6,395 nt of DNA from Azoarcus sp. GTDB taxonomy: Bacteria; Pseudomonadota; Gammaproteobacteria; Burkholderiales; Rhodocyclaceae. Of the stretch, positions 1 through 4,678 are shown in pieces; positions within the stretch are counted from its first letter, which is position 1; every line of letters begins with the position of its first letter. The DNA lies in NCBI GenBank assembly GCA_031268685.1, contig JAIRWW010000319.1:1-6395 (forward strand), written 5' to 3'. Position numbers and translations under genes: made by a program. The notes under the pieces are model-generated. The model saw only the letters and a list, made by a program, of their open reading frames with translations. It made no database searches and had not been told where the DNA came from.

Positions 1-18
1 CCTGCGCGGGAATGACGG
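1..18. repeat. Half of a dRS3-like intergenic palindromic repeat, cut by the window edge
   Basis: The first bases read CCTGCGCGGGAATGACGG. Its reverse complement ends in the ATTCCCGCGCAGG core seen in the dispersed ATTCCC-N8-GGGAAT repeats known from Neisseria and many other proteobacteria. Only one arm is present, so the inverted-repeat partner must lie before base 1. The attribution rests on memory of the motif. The element lies just before the tandem array at 30-506. Confidence 0.45.
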
Positions 19-29
19 AGCCCGCATAG

Positions 30-506
30 GTTAGCGTGAAAGAACACCTCCCAGGAATGGCGTTTCTCCGTAGTTAACGTAAAGTCTTTCATCATCCGGG
101 GCGGCGACAAGAGCCATGACCGTTAGCGTGAAAGAACACCTCCCAGGAATGGCGTTTCTCTGTAGTTAGCGAAAAGACTTTCAACATCCGGGGTGTCGAC
201 GGGCGCCAAGACCGGTCGCGTGAAAGATCACCTCCCACGAATGGCGTTTCTCCGTAGTTAACGTAAAGTCTTTCATCATCCGGGGTGGCGACGGGCGCCA
301 TGAACGTTAGCGTGAAAGAGCCCCTCCCAAGAATGGCGTTTCTTCGTAGTTAGCGTAAAGTCTTTCATCATCCGGGGTGGCGACAGGCGCCATGAACGTT
401 AGCGTGAAAGAACACCTCCCAGGAATGGCGTTTCTCCGTAGTTAGCGTAAAGTCTTTCATCATCCGGGGTGGCGAGACGGGCGCCATGACCGTTAGCGTG
501 AAAGAA
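30..506. repeat. Tandem array of five 92-bp units plus a 15-bp partial sixth
   Basis: Units begin with GTTAGCGTGAAAGAA at 30, 122, 214, 306 and 398. The first four spacings are exactly 92 bp. The fifth unit carries a 2-bp GA insertion near 474, so the partial sixth begins at 492 and stops after 15 bp at 506. Copies differ by scattered substitutions; unit 3 starts with the variant GGTCGCG. Each unit contains TGAAAGA near its start and the exact inverse TCTTTCA about 48 bp later, plus a TGGCG/CGCCA hairpin near its end in most copies. Within a unit the motif GTTARCGT occurs twice, about 43 bp apart, and the sequences following it are similar (CTCCCAGGAATGGCG versus CATCCGGGGTGGCG), which suggests an older 46-bp duplication. 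Since 92 is not divisible by three, the array is not a repeated protein domain. Function unknown. Confidence 0.93.
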
Positions 507-555
507 TCGGAGCTTGAGGCGAGAGCAATCTTGGCCAGGGCGAGGCCATAATGGG

Positions 556-801
556 TTAAATCCAGCCGTAGTTCGGAGCCGTCAGGCCGATGGGGCAAGA
601 GGGAAGCCGAACTGTAAGCGCCCTGATCCAGCGAGGCGTGTTGCGCTTGACGCACAAGGCTTGGTAGTCGAGGGTGTGATCCCGGAAACATTCGCGCCGT
701 TTGAGCATGAAGAAGCGCGTGCGCAAGATTTTGTGAGCCATGGCGATGATGGCGCGCTGGTAGCCGCGGCGAATCAAAAGGGCTGGGAACTTGAACTTCA
801 A
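556..801 (-). pseudogene. Decayed C-terminal fragment of an IS110/IS1111-family transposase
   Basis: On the minus strand an 81-codon frame contains RRGYQRAIIAMAHKILR, then HTLDYQALCVKRNTPRWIRAL. These match in order the conserved tail of IS110-family transposases (the RRG..RAI.A.AHK.L helix, the RD...DY segment and the KRNAPRW.. motif) that follows the Transposase_20 domain. Only about 60 of the usual 320-400 residues remain. An in-frame stop lies just upstream of the TTG at 801, so the DEDD catalytic N-terminus and the catalytic serine region are missing. After RAL the sequence diverges from the usual short C-terminus, suggesting a terminal frameshift or truncation. The fragment reads toward the tandem array, whose partial sixth unit ends about 50 bp beyond its stop. 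No intact IS ends could be identified. It cannot transpose on its own. Confidence 0.72.
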
Positions 802-860
802 GCCAGATCAAGTCCGACAAGCGGCATGGACTTTTTGCCGGCGAACCTAAAGTTTGCAGA

Positions 861-888
861 AAAGGCAAAACGCGGTTTCGCCTTTTTT
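861..888 (+). terminator. Strong hairpin with T-run, intrinsic-terminator-like
   Basis: AAAGGC at 861-866 pairs with GCCTTT at 880-885, and AAAC at 868-871 pairs with GTTT at 875-878. One A/C mismatch separates them, the loop is GCG, and six T's (883-888) run from the descending arm. It reads as a plus-strand terminator, and because the opposite strand gives GCCTTTT it could also work in reverse. There is no convincing plus-strand gene before it, so it may belong to a lost transcript or to the hairpin cluster that follows. Confidence 0.55.
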
Positions 889-891
889 GAA

Positions 892-1011
892 GAAAGCGCG
901 TGGAAGCACCGATCGGTGTTCCCCGCGCTTTCTCCTCGAAATTGCCGGCTTTGTCGGTGATTTCGAGCTGGCTCAGATTTCACCCGGCAAAAAGTAGGTT
1001 TTTACTTTTTG
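892..1011. other. Cluster of three further inverted repeats (possible structured RNA or palindromic element)
   Basis: Three hairpins follow the terminator-like one. (a) 892-932: GAAAGCGCG pairs with CGCGCTTTC, then GGAA with TTCC, around the perfect palindrome CACCGATCGGTG (907-918). (b) 935-967: CTCGAAAT pairs with ATTTCGAG, with an inner CCG/CGG. (c) 988-1011: CAAAAAGTA pairs with TACTTTTTG around a 6-nt loop. With 861-888 this gives four stems in about 150 bp. No convincing ORF lies here. It could be a remnant of an IS or MITE end, a non-coding RNA, or a stack of terminators; the sequence alone does not decide. Confidence 0.6.
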
Positions 1012-1560
1012 ACGAGCAAAAATGCACCGTCCAGGAAAGCCTGAAGGCGCAAGCACCCACGGCCAGTTTAGCGTTCGCTCTTTACCAGAAACAATCCGGG
1101 GGACGAGTCAGAGCGGCAGGTCTTGTTGGAGTTCGGGGTCAAATCCGCCAATCTATCTGACGACCTTCCCCCTTCTCCTTCCAACCCGAAGTTTCTTTCT
1201 TTTTCCGGCGTAGCCCTAAACTGCGCCTGTTGCTGGGAGACGAGGGCGTGTCCCGATCTCGCAGTGGGTTGGCAAGGCGCTTTCGACGCGGGCAGGCGGA
1301 TATATCAGGAGTCAGGGGGCGGGAAGTTTTTCCGGTGAAATGTGCCGCAGAAAAGGACCGGCAAGCACGCCGCTTGCCCTGCACGCCAATGCCCATGACG
1401 TTGGCGCGACCCCGGATGATAAAAACTCTTCTCCACGCTCCCAATGGCCTTTCACGCCGACAGGGTATGACACCCACCAGTGCGTAATCATAGACGAGGC
1501 AAACAACCGCGATTCTCCATGTCATACGCATCCCATGCGATTGCCCTGATTTTTCCTTTC
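1012..1560. other. Intergenic stretch without a supportable gene
   Basis: Short open frames occur on both strands, the longest being 142 codons on the minus strand, but none shows a recognisable domain, a good ribosome binding site or a sensible composition. A pyrimidine-rich tract lies at about 1165-1210. Small perfect inverted repeats occur at 1360-1378 (GGCAAGC/GCTTGCC, 5-nt loop) and 1384-1406 (CGCCAA/TTGGCG, 11-nt loop). A short decayed match to the 92-bp repeat lies at about 1403-1426. The region looks like eroded accessory DNA. Confidence 0.5.
1403..1426 (-). repeat. Short decayed match to the 92-bp repeat, inverted
   Basis: ACCCCGGATGAT at 1409-1420 is the exact reverse complement of the ATCATCCGGGGT segment found in four of the five array units. 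The bases on both sides (GGCGCG before, AAAA-CTCTT after) partly follow the unit. It lies about 900 bp from the array in the opposite orientation. A 12-bp core match could be chance, so this is tentative. Confidence 0.35.
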
Positions 1561-1587
1561 CCTCCAAAAAAATTCGGCGGATTTTGC

Positions 1588-1593
1588 TATACT
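1588..1593 (+). promoter_or_regulatory. -10 element of the probable operon promoter
   Basis: TATACT differs from the sigma-70 -10 consensus TATAAT by one base and sits in an AT-rich patch (about 1565-1593) that contrasts with the GC-rich surroundings. No good -35 hexamer is visible at the expected distance; the corresponding stretch is an A-run near 1566-1572. Transcription would start around 1600, at the upstream edge of the Fur-box-like site, a position suited to repression. It is the only promoter-like site seen for the operon beginning at 2020. Confidence 0.5.
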
Positions 1594-1603
1594 CCGCACC
1601 TTG

Positions 1604-1622
1604 CTTAATGAGAATCGTTTTT
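1604..1622 (+). promoter_or_regulatory. Fur-box-like operator
   Basis: The 19 bases from 1604 begin CTTAATGAGAATCG and continue with a T-run. By position they match 13 of 19 bases of the classical consensus GATAATGATAATCATTATC, including the central AATGA-AATC-TT core. Fur with Fe(II) normally binds such sites and blocks transcription when iron is sufficient. Its place just downstream of the -10 element and ahead of a siderophore-processing operon fits iron repression. The right half is the weaker one. Confidence 0.72.
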
Positions 1623-1682
1623 ATTCATCTTGTACCGACAAGGCCGCCCAATCGTGCGAATGGCGCGTACCGCGTTCTCATC

Positions 1683-1735
1683 CCCGGCGCTCCTCCCGGT
1701 GGGAAGATCCCTCTCCCACCGGGAGGAGCGCCGGG
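1683..1735. repeat. Perfect 22-bp inverted repeat in the operon leader
   Basis: The left arm at 1683-1704 (CCCGGCGCTCC...GGTGGGA) is exactly complementary to the right arm at 1714-1735, with a 9-nt loop AGATCCCTC. As RNA this would be an extremely stable hairpin within the first 140 nt of the leader. No T-run follows on either strand, so it is not a standard intrinsic terminator. It may be a dispersed palindromic element such as a REP or MITE, or a structural part of the leader. The right arm shares CGGGAGGAGCGC with 1962-1973. Confidence 0.9.
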
Positions 1736-1835
1736 TGGGGACAAAAAACGCGACGCACTGTTTTTCGGCTTCCAACAAACCAATCGTTCGTGACATTTTC
1801 AACATGCCGCGAGCAAACCATCCTCCGGAGGGATC

Positions 1836-1886
1836 ATGCATGCATCATTGAAAGGGAACGGCGTCGGGCCGGTCGTCCATGGATAA
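1836..1886 (+). CDS. Short leader ORF, 16 residues, strong Shine-Dalgarno
   Basis: ATG at 1836 follows GGAGGGA (1827-1833) at good spacing and encodes MHASLKGNGVGPVVHG, ending in TAA at 1884-1886. I do not recognise the peptide. It is too short to be a signal peptide and has no run of regulatory codons. It lies between the Fur-like site and the operon, so it could be a translated leader peptide. It could also be the leftover start of a lost gene: a TonB-dependent receptor is what one would expect directly after such a Fur site. Translation is inferred from the ribosome binding site only. Confidence 0.35.
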   Translation: MHASLKGNGVGPVVHG

Positions 1887-1910
1887 AGCGGATCGCCGTC
1901 CCGGTTTCAT

Positions 1911-1925
1911 CGAAAACTGTTTTCG
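1911..1925. promoter_or_regulatory. 15-bp perfect dyad, possible operator
   Basis: CGAAAAC and GTTTTCG flank a single central T. The symmetry is exact, and the spacing is too tight for an RNA hairpin, so it would act as DNA if at all. It lies between the two leader ORFs. No regulator family is recognised. Confidence 0.3.
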
Positions 1926-1935
1926 GTGGGAGACC

Positions 1936-1950
1936 TCCCCGGAGAGGGGA
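1936..1950 (+). promoter_or_regulatory. Small hairpin sequestering the Shine-Dalgarno of the second leader ORF
   Basis: TCCCC at 1936-1940 pairs with GGGGA at 1946-1950 around the loop GGAGA. The GAGGGG ribosome binding site for the ATG at 1957 lies within this structure, so its opening could control translation of the short ORF and of the downstream operon. The stem is only 5 bp, so the effect may be small. Confidence 0.35.
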
Positions 1951-1956
1951 ATAATC

Positions 1957-2016
1957 ATGCACGGGAGGAGCGCTACCCCTTCCGTGTGCTGTCGCTCGTC
2001 TACGGGCGTGGATTGA
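1957..2016 (+). CDS. Cysteine-pair leader ORF, 19 residues, just upstream of the operon
   Basis: ATG at 1957 has GGAGAGGGG (1941-1949) at 7-nt spacing and encodes MHGRSATPSVCCRSSTGVD. Its TGA (2014-2016) is separated by a single codon, AAC, from the ATG at 2020 and is in the same frame. The downstream gene has no good Shine-Dalgarno of its own, so reinitiation after this ORF is a plausible way to translate it. The adjacent Cys codons TGC TGT are notable because some bacterial leader ORFs sense metals or cysteine supply through cysteine-containing peptides; applying that here is inference. The 3' half of the ORF coincides with the CRISPR-repeat-like sequence at 1991-2019, so its amino-acid sequence may be incidental. 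Confidence 0.4.
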   Translation: MHGRSATPSVCCRSSTGVD

Positions 2017-2019
2017 AAC
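1991..2019 (+). repeat. Solitary type I-C CRISPR-repeat-like sequence
   Basis: The 29 nt read in blocks: GTC, stem arm GCTCG, loop TCTA, stem arm CGGGC, then GTGGATTGAAAC. Type I-C repeats (usually 32 nt) have exactly this order: GTC, a GC-starting stem, a 4-nt loop, a stem ending in GC, and the tail GTGGATTGAAAC. The stem here is 5 bp with one G-U pair, slightly shorter than usual. No second copy exists in the window and there are no spacers or cas genes, so this is not an array. It ends at the base before the ATG at 2020 and overlaps the end of the leader ORF. It may be a relic repeat, a target for Cas5d-type processing of the leader, or chance. Confidence 0.45.
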
Positions 2020-2319
2020 ATGCTTTCCGTCGACCCCTATCCCGGCGCCAACGTCGTCCTGCGCGTCCTCATGGCAGTGTTCGGGAGCTACGGCCTAACC
2101 CTCCTTGCCGCCGCTGCGCTGGCGGTGGGCGTGCCTTTCGCCTTCAAGCCCGACGCGGTGAGCTTCGCCGTGATGCTCGCGTTCCTCATTTACCTCCTTT
2201 CCGTGCTTTGGGTCTTCGCGGCGGCGACGCTGCTGCGCGCCGCGCTCGGCCTCGTGCTGCCGGCCGCTGTCTTCGGCTTGTGGTTGTTCGCGGCAGCGCC
2301 GTCGAGGGGCATGTCATGA
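2020..2319 (+). CDS. DUF3649-family small inner-membrane protein of a siderophore operon
   Basis: The 99-residue product is almost entirely hydrophobic with three predicted membrane helices at roughly 13-38, 45-68 and 69-91. The arrangement VVLRVLMAVFGSYGLTLLAA at the N-terminus fits the DUF3649 family (R...A..GGY-like motif in helix 1). That family is usually found next to a PepSY membrane protein and a DUF3325 protein in iron-siderophore loci, exactly as here. Its molecular role is unknown; it is probably an accessory subunit of the PepSY reductase complex. The start at 2020 is chosen because an in-frame TGA lies two codons upstream. The Shine-Dalgarno is poor, so coupling to the leader ORF is likely. 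The stop overlaps the next start as ATGA. Confidence 0.85.
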   Translation: MLSVDPYPGANVVLRVLMAVFGSYGLTLLAAAALAVGVPFAFKPDAVSFAVMLAFLIYLLSVLWVFAAATLLRAALGLVLPAAVFGLWLFAAAPSRGMS

Positions 2320-4328
2320 GATTCGACCAGCCGCGCGGCCTGCGCCAATCGATGTCCTGGCTGCATACGTGGTCGGGACTGGTGCTGGGTTGGTTCCTGT
2401 TCGCCATCTTCGTGACCGGCACGCTTTCCTTCTTCCGCAACGAAATCACCTTCTGGATGCAGCCGGAACTGCACCGGGCGGACAAGAGCCGCGTTGATCT
2501 CGACCGCGCCTTGCAGGTGCTGGCGCGGGAAGCGCCCCATGCAACGCAGTGGAGCATGACTTTCCCTTCGTCGCGCAACCCGACGCTGGGGCTTTCGTGG
2601 CAGATCCCGGCGGGCGGCGAGAGCCGCGCCACCGCGGGCGAGGCCCCGCGCGAAGGGGGACGGGATCGCGCGAACGCGCCGCGTGAGAGAAAACCTGCTG
2701 GCGAAGGTGCTGAAAACGGTGCGGGAGCGCGGGCGGAGCGCGGCGGGGAGCGGGGGAACCCGGCGTTCCGCGAAAGCGCGAAGAATCTTCCCGGTGCGCA
2801 CGGTGAGGATTTGCGGCAACGAGCCGACGGTCAAGCTGCCGACAGCGCACGGGGCAGCGCAGTTTCCCGCGCAGCGCAGGCGGAAAGCGCGCAGCAACAA
2901 CAAATCGCTCAAGCTGCGCATTCGCAGGCGCAAGGGGGCAGTGGCCACGGACGCGACGCGCGCGTCGTACTCGATCCGGCGACGGGCGAGCGCCTGCAGG
3001 GGCGAACGACGGCGGGAGGCAATTTCCTGTACCGCTTCCACTTCGAGCTCTATGGCATGGATCGCCTCTGGGGACGCTGGATCATCGGCATTGCGACGAT
3101 GTTCATGTTCATCGCGCTCATCAGCGGCGTGATCGTGCATCGCAACATCTTCAAGGATTTTTTCACCTTCCGCCCGGCCAGGGGCAAGCGTTCCTGGATC
3201 GACGCGCACGCGGCGACGAGCGTGCTGTCGCTGCCGTTCCACATCGTCATCACTTTCTCCGGCCTGCTCCTCTTCGGCCCTATGATGATCCCGACGGCGA
3301 TGCAGGGCGCCTACGGCGACAACCCCACCGCGTACATGCAGGCCATGCGCGCCCGGAACTTGGGACAGACGTCGTCGCCGTCCGGCGAGCGCGCGCCGCT
3401 CACCGACCTGAAGCCGCTCTACGATGCCGCCCGCTTGGCGTGGCCGGAACGCGGCGTCGGCTCGCTCACGATCACCCACCCCGGCGACCGCGGCGCCATC
3501 GTCGAGTTCAGGCAGCCGATGATGGGCGGCAGCCTCGCCGCCGGGCGCTCGACGGCGCAGACGCTCAAGTTCGACGGCGCGACCGGCGAGCGCCTCGACC
3601 CCGCGCCTCTGGCGCCACCGACGCTCGTCCAGTCGATATCCAACGTGCTGATCATGCTGCACCGCGGCTTCTTCGCTTCTCCCGTGCCGCGTTGGCTCCT
3701 GTTCCTGGCCGGAGTCGGCGGGTCCTTGATGATCGCCACCGGAATGGTGATGTGGCGCGTCGCGCGGCAAAAAAAGCAGGAGAAGACCGGGCGGACGCCG
3801 TTCGGCCATCGCCTCGTCGAAATTTCCAACGTCGCGGGCATCGCCGGGCTGCTCGTTGCCACCGCCGCGTACTTCTGGGCCAACCGCCTGATTCCCGCCG
3901 ACCTGCCGGGGCGCGCCGATTGGGAAATCCGTGTGTTCTTCATCGCCTGGGCCGCGATGCTCGTGCACGCGCTCCTCCGCCGGCACAAGGCCGCATGGGT
4001 CGAACAGCTCGCGTGCGCGGGTTTCCTGACCGCCGCGCTGCCGTTCGTAAACGCCTTCACCGGTGGACTTCCGCTCCCGGCGAGCATCGCCCTGGGGCAG
4101 GGACTGCTGGCGGGTTTCGATCTCTGCGCACTATTCATGGGAATCGGTTTCTTCTATGCCGCGTGGAAGGTCTGTCGGCACGTTCCGCGAGTCCGGCGGG
4201 AAGTGCCGGAAGCGAGTGCGGCAGATCATCCCGCCGACGCGGACGGCCTGGAAGACGGGCTACGCGTACTGCCCGTGGAACCGCTCGCTCCCGCCGCCAC
4301 CCACCTGCAACCGGAGGCGAACGCATGA
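2316..4328 (+). CDS. PepSY-domain transmembrane protein, probable ferric-siderophore reductase (FoxB/PiuB-like)
   Basis: The 670-residue inner-membrane protein starts at an ATG overlapping the previous stop, with GAGGGG six bases upstream. Helix 1 (about 13-40, SWLHTWSGLVLGW...) carries His17. After a PepSY-like periplasmic segment come FHFELYG (His242), a helix at about 255-274 ending GVIVHR (His275), DAHAATS (His298), LPFHIVITFSG (His309) and MLHRGFF (His449), then four or five further helices. These histidines and motifs are hallmarks of the PepSY_TM family, in which they are thought to bind haem. FoxB-like members are reported to reduce ferric siderophores. Relatives are about 500-550 residues long; the excess is a low-complexity Gly/Ala/Arg/Glu/Gln insertion at about 99-213. 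The tail after the last helix is hydrophilic and Ala/Pro/Asp-rich. Which siderophore is used cannot be told from sequence. Confidence 0.88.
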   Translation: MRFDQPRGLRQSMSWLHTWSGLVLGWFLFAIFVTGTLSFFRNEITFWMQPELHRADKSRVDLDRALQVLAREAPHATQWSMTFPSSRNPTLGLSWQIPAGGESRATAGEAPREGGRDRANAPRERKPAGEGAENGAGARAERGGERGNPAFRESAKNLPGAHGEDLRQRADGQAADSARGSAVSRAAQAESAQQQQIAQAAHSQAQGGSGHGRDARVVLDPATGERLQGRTTAGGNFLYRFHFELYGMDRLWGRWIIGIATMFMFIALISGVIVHRNIFKDFFTFRPARGKRSWIDAHAATSVLSLPFHIVITFSGLLLFGPMMIPTAMQGAYGDNPTAYMQAMRARNLGQTSSPSGERAPLTDLKPLYDAARLAWPERGVGSLTITHPGDRGAIVEFRQPMMGGSLAAGRSTAQTLKFDGATGERLDPAPLAPPTLVQSISNVLIMLHRGFFASPVPRWLLFLAGVGGSLMIATGMVMWRVARQKKQEKTGRTPFGHRLVEISNVAGIAGLLVATAAYFWANRLIPADLPGRADWEIRVFFIAWAAMLVHALLRRHKAAWVEQLACAGFLTAALPFVNAFTGGLPLPASIALGQGLLAGFDLCALFMGIGFFYAAWKVCRHVPRVRREVPEASAADHPADADGLEDGLRVLPVEPLAPAATHLQPEANA

Positions 4329-4666
4329 ACCTGGGCGCCGATCTGCTCGTTTTCACACTCGTACTCGCGGGCTTCGCTGCCATGTGTACGAGTATGGACC
4401 GCCACGCAAAACAGCTTTTCCGCCAATCCCCGCCGCCCACCGTCCGCCGTTTGCGCGCCCTGGCCGGCGCCGTGGCGCTCCTCCTTGCGCTCGCCCCAGC
4501 CATCGACGCCTACGGGCTGTCGGTCGGCATTGCCGTGTGGTTCGGCTTCCTTGCCATCGCTTCGACCCTGCTTTGCCTGCTGCTCGCGTACCGGCCCCAG
4601 GCATTGCAGCTCGTCTTTTCCATCGCTGCCACCGGCGCGCTATTCGCGGCGCTGCTCGATGGGTGA
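4325..4666 (+). CDS. DUF3325-family small inner-membrane protein
   Basis: The 113-residue product begins at an ATG that overlaps the PepSY stop (ATGA) and has GGAGG (4313-4317) seven bases upstream. It has about four hydrophobic segments, near residues 5-22, 43-62, 64-87 and 94-111. The segment MCTSMDRHAKQLF after helix 1 resembles the conserved C.SMERH..Q signature of DUF3325. The family co-occurs with PepSY_TM and DUF3649 genes in siderophore loci and has no defined biochemical role; it is probably another subunit or chaperone of the reductase. The overlap implies translational coupling with the PepSY gene. The length is normal for the family. Confidence 0.85.
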   Translation: MNLGADLLVFTLVLAGFAAMCTSMDRHAKQLFRQSPPPTVRRLRALAGAVALLLALAPAIDAYGLSVGIAVWFGFLAIASTLLCLLLAYRPQALQLVFSIAATGALFAALLDG

Positions 4667-4678
4667 CGGCCCGCGGTC

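Noticed and set aside
30..506. CRISPR array
   Set aside because: The whole 92-bp unit repeats, with no unique spacers of constant size between short repeats, so it is a tandem repeat instead.
514..960. 148-codon plus-strand ORF
   Set aside because: It is antisense to the recognisable IS110 tail and runs through the hairpin region, with no domain.
1139..1567. 142-codon minus-strand frame in the intergenic region
   Set aside because: It has no recognisable motif, an odd basic C-terminus, and no clear ribosome binding site or conservation evidence.
1957..2020. Frame 0 reading (ERYPFRVLSLVYGRGL) as the C-terminus of a lost TonB receptor
   Set aside because: The resemblance to a beta-barrel end is superficial, there is no terminal aromatic residue followed by a stop, and the stretch coincides with the CRISPR-repeat-like element.
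2683..3132. 149-codon plus-strand frame inside the PepSY insertion
   Set aside because: It is very basic, overlaps the real frame and continues past the insert into conserved PepSY sequence out of frame. I considered an overprinted gene but nothing supports one.
2190..3986. 598-codon minus-strand open frame
   Set aside because: It is antisense to the PepSY gene and an effect of high GC. The translation is Arg/His/Glu-rich without domains.
1926..4328. An 800-codon version of the PepSY gene starting at 1926
   Set aside because: Its first 130 codons run out of frame through the leader and the DUF3649 gene and give an Arg-rich, domainless peptide. The ATG at 2316 has a good ribosome binding site, an ATGA overlap and the expected family N-terminus.
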